Of a stretch of 64,000 bases of DNA, positions 10,941-22,924 are shown piece by piece. The notes beneath the pieces are model-generated. The model worked only from the letters and a program-made list of their open reading frames with translations. It ran no database searches and was not told the DNA's origin. A program made the position numbers and the translations under genes. The DNA is taken from assembly GCA_047967505.1 (NCBI GenBank), contig CM106538.1; one strand, written 5' to 3'. Each line of letters starts with the position of its first letter. The first letter of the stretch is position 1. The DNA comes from Dipteris shenzhenensis. Lineage: Eukaryota > Polypodiophyta > Polypodiopsida > Gleicheniales.

Positions 10941-11179
10941 TTTTGTACTATTTGCAAACTTACATGTGGGCAAAATCACAGGTGTCAAAGCAATCCTATT
11001 GTGGTCATACAACAACTATGCTTTTATTCAAGGGCGTATTTATCCTCATCAACAAGCTTATTTACTCAAAGTATGAAGTGCATAATTTGTGCACTAGGTG
11101 TTTACTTTGTTGTATCAAAATTGTTTGCCACACACACACATATACACATACCAAGAATTTTCTAATATTATCGCATCTA

Positions 11180-12420
11180 CATTTCTCCGATGGGCACAAA
11201 ACTTTGTACATGCCTCAACCTAGGTCGTATTGACTTGCATACAAAGTGGTGCACCCATCCCATAAGTACTTGTTCGGATAACACACCTCCAAACATATTT
11301 TATGACGATTGTGCATAACACTAGGAACAAAATGGTGTATAATGTGCGATCGACTATGCAAAGCATATCCAATGGACACAAGACTTTGCACGTTCCTCAA
11401 CCTAGGCAGTATTGACTTGTGTGCAAAGTGGCATCCCCATTCGATAAGTACTTGTTTGAAAAAGACACTTAGGATCATGTTTGAAAAATACACCAAGGCC
11501 AAAAACGGTATTTGATACTCAATCTACCATGTAAAGCATATCCGATGGGCACAATACTTTGCACGTGCCTCAAAAGCGGTGGTATGGTATTCCATGCAAA
11601 GTGGAACGCCCATTCAATAAGTACTTGGTATGATAATATATCTATTAAGAGCATGTTCTCTGACGGATGTGCATAACACTAGGGGGAAAATGGTGTATAA
11701 TGTGTGATCCCCCATGCAAAGCATAACCGATAGACACAATAATGTGCATGCACATCAACCTAGTTGAAATTGACTTTCTTGCAAAGTGGCTCCCCCATTT
11801 GACAAGTACTTTTTAGAATATCACACCTAGGACCATGTTTTTTATTGGTTGTTGTCCATGACACTAAGGCAAAAATGCTGATTTATGCTTAATCGACGAT
11901 GCAATGCATATCCGATCATCACAATACTTTGCACACATCTCAACCTAGGTATTATTGACTTACATGCAAAGTGGCGTGCCCATCCCATAAGTACTTAGTC
12001 GAATAACACATCTAGGACCGCATTTTTTGATGGTTCTGCATGACACTAAGGCCAAAACAGTGTTTAATGCTTGTTCGACAATGCAAAGCATATCCGATGG
12101 GCACAATACTTTGCATGAGTCTCAACAATCGTGGTATTGCATTGCATGCAAAGTGGTACATCCATCTGATAAGCAGTTGGTCGGATAACACACCTAAAAG
12201 CGTGTTTTTTTATGGTTGTGCATGACATTGAGGCACAAACGGAGTTTAATACATGATATGTCATGCAAAGTACATCCGATGGGCACGATACTTTGCACCC
12301 ACCTCAACCTAGGTGTTATTGAGTTGCATGAAAAGTGGCGTGTCAGTTAGATAAGTACTTGATCCGATACCACACCTAGGATCGTGTTTTTTTTAAAATG
12401 TGCTTGACACTAAGGCAAAA
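11180..12420. repeat. Satellite, divergent monomers (left flank of array)
   Basis: About seven tandem monomers of roughly 182 bp share the words CGATGGGCACAATACTTTGCA, CTCAACCTAGGT, GCAAAGTGG, CCCATCCSATAAGTACTTG, GGATAACACACCTAGGACC and GCATGACACTAAGG. Unlike the rest of the array they do not fall into three regular subtypes and differ more from each other. A divergent monomeric edge next to a homogenised core is typical of large plant and animal satellite arrays. Confidence 0.8.
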
Positions 12421-15400
12421 ACGGTGTTTTATGCTTAATCAACAATGCAAAGCATATCCGATGGGCACAATACTTTGCACACACCTTCAACTAGGTGGAA
12501 TTGACTTACATGCAAAGTGGCACGCCCATCCCATAAGTGCTTGATCGGATAATATACCTAGCAGCGTGTTTTTTTACGGATGTGCATGACACTAGAGCAA
12601 AAATAATATGTAATGCTCGATCGACCATGCAAAGGATATATGATGGGCACAACACTTTTCCTACACCACAACCTAGGTGGTATTGAAATTTTCTCAAAGA
12701 GGCACACCCATCCGATAAGTACTTGGTCAGATAACACACCTAAGGCGTGTTTCTTTGCGGATGTGCATATCACTAGGGAAAAAAAGGTGTATAATGTGTG
12801 ATCGACCATGCAAAGCATATCTGATGGTGACAATACTTTGCACACACCTCAATGTAGTTGAAACAGACTTGCGTCCAAAGTGGAGCCCCCATCCGATAAG
12901 TACTTGTTTCATTAACACACGTAGGACCGTGTTTTTTCATGGTTGTGCATGACACTAAGGCAAAAACGTTGTTTTATGCTTGATCGAGAATGCAAAGCAT
13001 ATCTGATGGGCACAATACTTTCAAATAGGTTGAATTGACTTACATGCAAAGTGGCACTCCCATGCCATAAGTGCTGGATCGGATAACATACCTAGCAACA
13101 TGTTTTTTTACGGATGTGCATGACACTAGAGCAAAAATTGTATTTAATGCTCGATCGACCATACAAAGGATATTAGATGGGCACAACACTTTTTGTACAC
13201 CTCAACCTAGGTGGTATTGAAATGTTCTCAAAGAGGCACACCCATCTGATAAGTACTTGGTCAGATAACACACCTAAGGGCGTGTTTTTTTGCGGATGTG
13301 CATATCACTAGAGAAAAAATGGTGTATAATGCGTGATCGACCATGCAAAGCATATCCGATGGTAACAATACTTGGCACGCACCTCAACGTAGTTGAAACG
13401 GACTTGCGTGCAAAGTGGAGCCCCCATTTGATAAGTATTTGTTTGAATAACACACCTGCGGCCGTGTTTTTATATGGTTGTGCATGACATTAAGGCAAAA
13501 ATGGAGTTTTATACTTTATCGACAATGCAAAGCATATCCGAGGGGCACAATACCTTCCACAAACCTTCAACTAGGTGGAATATACTTACATGCAAAGTGG
13601 CATTCCCATCGCATAAGTACTTGATCAGATAACACACCTAGCAGCGTGTTTTTTTACGGATGTGCATGACACTAAGGCAAAAATGGCATTTAATGCTCGA
13701 TCGACCATGCAAAGCATATCCGATGGGCATAATACTTTTCCTATGCCTCAACCTAGGTGGTATTAAAATGTTCTCAAAGATGCACACCCACCCAATAAGT
13801 ACTTGGTCAGATAACATACCTAAGGGCATGTTCTTCTACGGATGTGCATATCACTACGGGAAAAACATTGTATAATGCATAATCGACCATGCAGAGCATA
13901 TCCGATGGTGACAATACTTTGCATGCATCTCAACCTAGTTGAAATGGACTTGCGTGCAAAGTGGATCCCCCGTCTGATAAGTACTTGTTTGATTAACACA
14001 CTTAGGACCGTGTTTTTTCATGGTTGTGCATGACACTAAACCAAAAAAGGTATTTTATGCTTGATCAACAATGCAAAGCATATCCAATGGGCACAATACT
14101 TTGCACACACCTTCAAATAGGTGGAATTGACTTACATTCAAAGTGGCACGCCCATCCCATAAGTGCTTGATCGGATAACATACCTAGCAGCGTGTTTTTT
14201 TACGGATGTGCATGAAGCTAGAGCAAAAATAGTATTTAATGCTCGATCGACCATGCAAAGGATATCCGATGGGCACAATACTTTTCCTACACTACAACCT
14301 AGGTGGTATTGAAATGTTCTCAAAGAGGCACACCCATCCGATAAGTACTTGGTCAGAAAACACACCTAAGGGCATGTTTTTTTGCGGATGTGCATATCAC
14401 TAGGGAAAAAACGGTGTATAATGCGCGATCAACCATGCAAAGCATATCCGATGGTGAAAATACTTTGCACGCACCTCAACATAGTTGAAACGGACTTGTG
14501 TGCAAAGTGGAGCCCCTATCCGATTAGTACTTGTTTGATTAACACACCTAGGACCGTGTTTTTTCATGGTTGTGCATGACACTAAGGTAGAAACGTTGTT
14601 TTATGCTTGATTGACAATGCAAAGCTTATCTGATGGGCACAATACTTTGCACACACCTTCAACTAGGTGGAATTGACTTACATGCAAAGTGGCACTCCCA
14701 TGCCATAAGTGCTTGATCGGATAACATACCTAGCAGCATGTTTTTTTACGGATGTGCATGACATTAGAGAAAAAATAGTATTTAATGCTCGATCGACCAT
14801 GCAAAGGATATCCGATGCGCACAAGACTTTTTGTATGCCTCAACCTAGGTGGTATTGAAATGTTCTCAAATGCAAAGGATATCCGATGGGCACAACACTT
14901 TTCGTACGCCTCAACCTAAGTGGTATTGGAATGTTCTCAAAGAGGCACACCCATCTGATAAGTACTTGGTCAGATAACACACCTAAGGGCGTGTTTTTTT
15001 GCGGATGTGGATATCACTCGGGAAAAAATGGTGTATAATGCGTGATTGACCATGCAGAGCATATCCGATGGTGACAATACTTTGCACGCACCTCAACATT
15101 GATGAAACGGACTTGCATGCAAAGTGGAGCCCCCATCCGATAAGTACTTGTTTGAATAACACACCTACGGTCGTGTCTTTATATGGTTGTGCATGACACT
15201 AAGGCAAAAACGTTGTTTTATGCTTGATCGATGTTTGATCGACAATGCAAAGCATATCCGATGGGCACAACACCTTGCACACACCTTCAACTAGGTGGAA
15301 TTGACTTACATGCAAAGTGGCATTCCTATCGCATAAGTACTTAATCGGATAACACACCTAGCAGCGTGTTAACCAGACTTGCGTGCAAACTGGAGACCCC

Positions 15401-18400
15401 ATCTGATAAGTACTTATTTGATTAACACACTTAGGACCGTGTTTTTTCATGGTTCTGCATGACACAGGCAAAAATGGTGTTTTATGCTTGATAAACAATG
15501 CAAAGCATATCCGATGGGCACAATACTTTGCACACACCTTCCACTAGGTGGAATTGAATTACATGCAAAGTGGTACACCCATCCCATAAGTGCTTGATCG
15601 GATAACATACCTAGCAGCGTGTTTTTTTTACGGATGTGCATGACACTATAGCAAAAATAGTATTTAATGCTTGATTGACCATGCAAAGGATATCCGATGG
15701 GCACAATAATTTTCCTACACTGCAACCTAGGTGGTATTGCAATGTTCTCAAAGAGGCACACCCATCCGATAAGTACTTGGTCAGATAATAGACCTAAGGG
15801 CGTGTTTTTTTGTGGATGTGCATATCACTCAGGAAAAAATGGTGTATAATGTGTGATCGACCATGCAAAGCATACCCGATGGAGACAATACTTTGCACGC
15901 ATCTCAATGTAGTTGAAACGGACTTGCTTGCAAAGTGGAGCCCCCATCCGATAAGTACTTGTTTGAATAACACACCTACGGCCGTGTTTTTTCATGGTTG
16001 TGCATGACACTAAGGCAAAAACGGTGTTTTATGCTTGATCGACAATGCAAAGCATATCGGATGGGCACAATACTTTGCACACACCTTCAACTAGGTGGAA
16101 TTGATTTACATGCAAAGTGGCATTCCCATCGCATAAGTACTTGATTGGATAACACACCTAGCAGCGTGTTTTTTATGGATGTGCATGACACTAAGGCAAA
16201 AATGGTATTTAATGCTCGATCGACCATGCAAAGCATATCCGATGGGCACAATACTTTTCCTATGCCTTAACCTAGGTGGTATTGAAATGTTCTTAAAGAG
16301 GCACACCCATCCGAAAAGTACTTGGTTAGATAACATACCTAAGGGTGTGTTTTTTTGCGGATGTGCATATCACTACGGGAAAAACGTTGTATAATGTGTA
16401 ATCGACCATGCAGAGCATATCCAATGCTGACAATACTTTGCATGCATCTCAACCTAGTTGAAACAGACTTGCGTGCAAACTGGAGCCCCCATCCCATAAT
16501 TACTTGTTTGATTAACACACTTAGGACCGTGTTTTTTCATGGTTGTGCATGACACTAAGCCAAAAACAGTGTTTTATGCTTGATCGACAATGCAAAGCAT
16601 ATCCGATGGGCACAATACTTTGCACACACCTTCAAATAGGTGGAATTAACTTACATGCAAAGTGGCACACCCATCCCATAAGTGCTCGATCGGATAACAT
16701 ACCGAGCAGACTGTTTTTTTTACAGATGTGCATGACACTAGAGCAAAAATAGTATTTAATGCTCGACCGACCATGCAAAGGATATCCGATGGGCACATTA
16801 CTTTTCCTACACTGTAATCTAGGTGGTATTGAAATGTTCTCAAAGAGGCACACCCATCCAATAAGTACTTGGTCAGATAACACACCTAAGGGTGTGTTTT
16901 TTTTGCAGATGTGCATATCACTAGGGAATAAACGGTGTATAATGCGTGATCGACCATGCAAAGCATATCCAATGGTGACAATATTTTGCATGCACCTCAA
17001 CGTAGTTGAAATGGACTTGCATGCAAAGTGGAGCCCCCATCCGATAAGTACTTGTTTGATTAACACAGCTAGGACCGTGTTTTTTCATGGTTGTGCATGA
17101 CACTAAAGCAAAAACGGTGTTTTATGCTTGATCGACAATACAAAGCATATCCGATGGGCACAATACTTTGCACACACCTTCAACTAGGTGGAATTGACTT
17201 ACATGCAAAGTAGCACTCCCATCCCATAAGTGCTTGATCGGATAACATACATAGCAGCGTGTTTTTTTACGGATGTGCATGACACTGGAGCAGAAATAGT
17301 ATTTAATGCTCGATCGACCATGCAAAGGATATCCGATGGGCACAACACTTTTCGTACACCTCAACCTAGGTGGTATTGAAATGTTCTCAAAGAAGCACAC
17401 CCATCCGATAAGTACTTGGTCAGATAACACAGCTAAGGGCGTGTTTTTATGCGGATGTGCATATCACTAGAGAATAAACGGTGTATAATTCGTGATCGAC
17501 TATGCAAAGCATATCCGATGGTGACAATACTTTGCATGCACCTCAAAGTATTTGAAACAGACTTGCGTTCAAAGTGGAGCCCCCATCCGATAAGTACTTG
17601 TTTGAATAACACACCTAGGACTGTGTTTTTTCATGGTTGTGCATGACACTAAGGCAAAAACGGCGTTTTATGCTTGATCGACAATGCAAAGCATATCCGA
17701 TGGGCACAATACTTTGCACACACCTTCAACTAGGTGGAATTGACTTACATGCAAAGTGGCACACCCATCCCATAAGTGCTTGATCGGATAACATACCTAG
17801 CAATGTGTTTTTTACAGATGTGCATGACACTAGAGCAAAAATTGTATTTAATGCTCGATCGACAATGCAAAGGATATCCGATGGGCACAACACTTTTCCT
17901 ACACCGCAATCTAGGTGGTATTGAAATGTTCTCAAAGAGGCACACCCATCCAATAAGTACTTGGTCAGATAACACACCTAAGGGTGTGTTTTTTTGTGGA
18001 TGTGCATATCAGTAGAGAAAAATGATGTATAAAGCGTGATCGACCATGCAAAGCATATCCGATGGTGACAATACTTTGCACGCACCTCAATGTAGTTGAA
18101 ACGGACTTGCGTGCAAAGTGGAGGCCCCATCCGATAAGTACTTGTTTGAATAACACACCTAGGACCGTGTTTTTTAATGGTTGTGCATGACACTAAGGCA
18201 AAAACGGTGTTTTATGCTTGATCGACAATGCAAAGCATATCCGGTGGGCACAATACTTTGTACACACCTTCAAATAGGTGGAATTGATTACATGCAAAGT
18301 GGCACACCCATCCCATAAGTGCTTGATCAGATAACAGACCTAGCAACGTGTTTTTTTTACAGATGTGCATGACACTAGAGCAAAAATAGTATATTTAATG

Positions 18401-21400
18401 CTCGATTGACCATGCAAAGGATATCCGATGGGCACAATACTTTTCCTACACCGCAACCTAGGTGGTATTTAAATGTTCTCAAAGAGGCACACACATCCGA
18501 TAAGTACTTGGTTAGATAACACACCTAAGGGCATGTTTTTTTGCGGATGTGCATATCACTAGGGAAGAAATGGTGTATAATGCATGATCAACCATGCAAA
18601 GCATATCCGATGGTGACAATACTTTGCATGCACCTGAAAGTAGTTGAAACAGACTTGCGTGCAAAGTGGAGCCCCCATCCGATAAGTACTTGTTTGATTA
18701 ACACACTTAGGACCGTGTTTTTTCATGGTTGTGCATGACACTAAGGCAAAAACGGTGTTTTATGCTTGATCGACAATGCAAAGCATATCCAATGGGCACA
18801 ATACTTTGCACACACCTTCAACTAGGTGGAATTGACTTACATGCAAAGTGGCACACCCATATCATAAGTGCTTGATCAGATATTATACCTAGCAACATGT
18901 TTTTTTATGGATGTGCATGACACTAGAGCAAAAATTGTATTTAATGCTCGATCGACAATGCAAAGGATATCCGATGGGCACAACACTTTTCCTACACCGC
19001 AGCATAGGTGGTATTGAAATGTTCTCAAAGAGGCACACCCATCTGATAAGTACTTGGTCAGATAACACACCTAAGGGAGTATTTTTTTGCAGATGTGCAT
19101 ATCACTAGGGAATAAACGGTGTATAATGCGTGATCGACCATGCAAAGCATATACGATGGTGACAATACTTTTCACGCACCTCAACGTAGTTGAAATGGAC
19201 CTGCGTGCAAAGTGGAGCCCCCATCCGATAAGTACTTGTTTGATTAACACACCTAGGACCGTGTTTTTTCATGGTTGTGCATGACACTCAGGCAAAAACG
19301 GAGTTTTATGCTTGATCGACAATACAAAGCATATCCGATGGGCACAATACCTTGCACACACCTTCAAATAGGTGGAATTAACTTACATGCAAAGTAGCAC
19401 TTCCATCCCATAAGTGCTTGATCGGATAACTTACCTAGCAACGTGTTTTTTTACGGATGTGCATGACACTAGAGCAAAAATTGTATTTAATGCTCGATCG
19501 ACCATGCAAAGGAAATCCGATTGGCACAACACTTTTCATACACCTCAACCTAGGTGGTATTGAGATATTCTCAAAGAGGCACACCCATCCGACAAGTACT
19601 TGGTCAGATAACACACCTAAGGGCGTGTTTTTTTATGGATGTGCATATCAGTAGAGGAAAAATGGTGTATAATGTGTGATTGACCATGCAAAGCATATCC
19701 GATGGTGATACTACTTTGCATGCACCTCAATGTAGTTGAAACGGACTTGCGTGCAAAGTGGAGCCCCCATCCGATAAGTACTTGTTTGAATAACACACCT
19801 AGGACCGTGTTTCTTCATGGTTGTGCATGACACTAAGGCGAAAAAGGTGTTTTATTCTTGATCGACAATGCAAAGCATATCCGATGGGCACAATACTTTG
19901 CACACACCTTCAATTAGGTAAAATTGACTTACATGCAAAGTGGCACGCCCATCCCATAAGTGCTTGATTAGATAACATACCTAGCAGCATCTTTTTCTAC
20001 GGATGTGCATGACACTAGATCAAAAATGGTATTTAATGCTCGATCGACCATGCAAAGGATATCCGATGGGCACAACACTTTTTGTATGCCTCAACCTAGG
20101 TGGTATTGAAATGTTCTCAAAGAGGCACACCCGTCCGATAATTACTTGGTCAGATAACACACCTAAGAGGGTGTTTTTTTGCAGATGTCCACATCACTAG
20201 GGAAAAAATGGTGTATAATGCGTGATCGACCATGAAAAGCTGGTAACAATACTTTGCACGCACCTCAACGCTGTTGAAACGGACTTGGGTGCAAAGTGGA
20301 GCCCCCATTCAATAAGTAGTTGTTTGAATAACACACCTACGGCCGTGTTTTTATATGGTTGTGCATGACACTAAGGCAGAAACGGTGTTTTATGCTTGAT
20401 CGACAATGCGAAGCATATTCGATGGGAACAATACTTTGCACACACATTCAACTAGGTAGAACTGACTTACGTGCAAAGTGGCATTCCCATCGCATAAGTA
20501 CTTGATCGGATAACACACCTAGCAGCGTGTTTTTTTACGAATGTGCATGACACCAAGGCAAAAATGGTATTTAATGCTTGATTGACCATCCAAAGCATAT
20601 CCGATGGGCACAATACTTTTCCTACACCGCAACCTAGGTGGTATCAAAATGTTCTCAAAGAGACACACCCATCCGATAAGTACTTGGTCAGATAACACAC
20701 CTAAGGGCATGTTCTTTTGCAGATGTGCATATCACTAAGGAAAAAACGGTGTATAATGCATGATCAACCATGCAAAGCATATCCGATGGTGACAATACTT
20801 TGCACGCACCTGAAAGTAGTTGAAACGGACTTGCGTGCAAAGTGGAGCCCCCATCCGATAAGTACTTCTTTGATTAACACACCTAGGACCGTGTTTTTTC
20901 ATGGTTGTGCATGACACTAAGCCAAAAACGGTGTTTTATGCTTGATCGACAATGCAAAGCATATCCGATGGGCACAATACTTTGCACACACCTTCAACTA
21001 GGTGGAATTGACTTACATGCAATGTGGCACACCCATCCCATAAGTGCTTGATCGGATAACATACCTAGCAGTGTGTTTTTTTTACGGATGTGCATGACAC
21101 TAGAGCAAAAATAGTATTTAATGCTCGATCGACTATGCAAAGGATATCCGATGGGCACAATACTTTTCCTACATTGCAACCTAGGTGGTATTGAAATGTT
21201 CTGAAAGAGGCACACCCATCCGATAAGTACTTGGTCAGTTAACACACCTAAGGGCATGTTGTTTTGCGGATGTGCATATCACTAGGAAAAAAATGGTGTA
21301 TAATGGGTGATCGACCATGAAAATCATATCCGATGGTGACAATACTTTGCACGCACCTCAACCTAGTTGAAACGGACTTGCATGCAAAGTGGAGCCCCCA

Positions 21401-22825
21401 TCCAATAAGTACTTGTTTGATGAACACACCTAGGACCGTGTTTTTTCATGGTTGTGCATGACACTAAGGCAAAAACGTTGTTTTATGCTTGATCGACAAT
21501 GTAAAGCATATCCGTTGGGCACAATACTTTGCACACAACTTCAACAAGGTGGAATTGACTTACATGGAAAGTGGCACACCCATCCCATAAGTGCTTGATC
21601 GCATAACATACCTAGCAGCGTGTTTTTTTTACGGATGTGCATGACACTAGAGCAAAAATAGTATTTAATGCTTGATTGACAATGCAAAGGATATCCGATG
21701 GGCACAATACTTTTCCTAAACTGCAACCTAGGTGGTATTGAAATGTTCGCAAAGAGGCACACCCATCCGATACGTACTTGGTTAGATAACACACCTAAGG
21801 GCGTGTTTTCTTGCGGATGTGCATATCTGTAGGGAAAAAATGGTGTATAATGCGTGATCGACCATGCAAAGCATATACGATGGTGACAATACTTTGCACA
21901 CACCTCAAAATAGGTGAAACAGACTTGCATGCAAAGTGGAGCCCCCATCCGATAAGTACTTGTTTGAATAACACACCTAGGACCGTGTTTTTTCATGGTT
22001 GTGCATGACACTAAGGGAAAAACGGTGTTTTATGCTTGATCGACAATACAAAGCATATCCGATGGGCACAATACTTTGCACACACCTTCAACAAGGTGGA
22101 ATTGACTTACATGCAAAGTAGCACTCCCATCCCATAAGTGCTTGATCAGATAACATACCTAGCAGCATGTTTTTTTACGGATGTGCATGACACTGGAGCA
22201 AAAATAGTATTTAATGCTCGATCGACCATGCAAAGGATATCCGATGGGCACAATACTTTTCCTACACCGCAACCTAGGTGCTATTGAAATGTTCTCAAAG
22301 AGGCACACCCATTCGATAAGTACTTGGTCAGATAACATACCTAAGGGTGTGTTTTTTTGTGGATGTGCATATCACTACGGGAAAAACGTTGTATAATGTG
22401 TGATCGACCATGCAAAGCATATCGGATGGTTACAATACTTTGCACGCACCTCAAGGTAGTTGAAACGGACTTGCATGCAAAGTGGAGCCCCCATCCGATA
22501 AGTACTTGTTTGATTAACACACTTAGGACCGTGTTTTTTAATGGCTGTGCATGACACTAAGGCAAAAACGGTGTTTTATGCTTGATCGACAATGCAAAGC
22601 ATATCGGATGGGCACAATACTTTGCACACACCTTCAGCTAGGTGGAATTGACTTACATGCAAAGTGGCACTCCCATCCCATAAGTGCTTGATCGGATAAC
22701 ATGCCTAGCAGCGTGTTTTTTTTACAGATGCATGACACTAGAGCAAAAATAGTATTTAATGCTCGATCGACCATGCAAAGGATAACTTGGCGTGTCCATC
22801 TGATGAGTACTTGATCGGATAACTT
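12420..22825. repeat. Satellite, trimeric higher-order repeat (~546 bp x ~19)
   Basis: Three monomer subtypes alternate. Subtype 1 has CTTCAACTAGGTGGAATTGAC and CCATCCCATAAGTGCTTGATC. Subtype 2 has CAAAGGATATCCGATGGGCA, TGAAATGTTCTCAAAGAGGC and AAGTACTTGGTCAGATAAC. Subtype 3 has ATATCACTAGGGAAAAAA, GATGGTGACAATACT and AGTGGAGCCCCCATCC. The subtype-1 landmark GTTTTATGCTTGATC lies at 16,571, 17,119, 17,665, 18,209, 18,757, 19,303, 19,849, 20,387, 20,935, 21,480, 22,027 and 22,573, giving a period of 544-548 bp (538 once, where a short deletion sits near 20,235). Irregular units occur near 14,868 (partial monomer duplication) and 15,367 (about 270 bp missing). The array ends by a jump at about 22,784. 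The many 60-71 aa open frames on both strands are by-products of the repeat. Confidence 0.9.
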
Positions 22826-22924
22826 CTCCCACCAATAAATTAAGTACTAATTAAAAATTATAATAAATGAGTAGATTATTAAAAAGAGACTAATATTTAT
22901 GTAATTGTTGCTACTACAGCTTGC

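Noticed and set aside
12755-22554. Recurring 60-71 aa open frames on both strands of the satellite (e.g. 65-residue frames every ~546 bp)
   Set aside because: They follow the repeat period, overlap on both strands and drift with stops and frameshifts in other units; they are by-products of a low-stop satellite, not genes.
11180-22825. CRISPR-like array
   Set aside because: The repeat is continuous with 182-bp monomers and no unique spacers; eukaryotic satellite.
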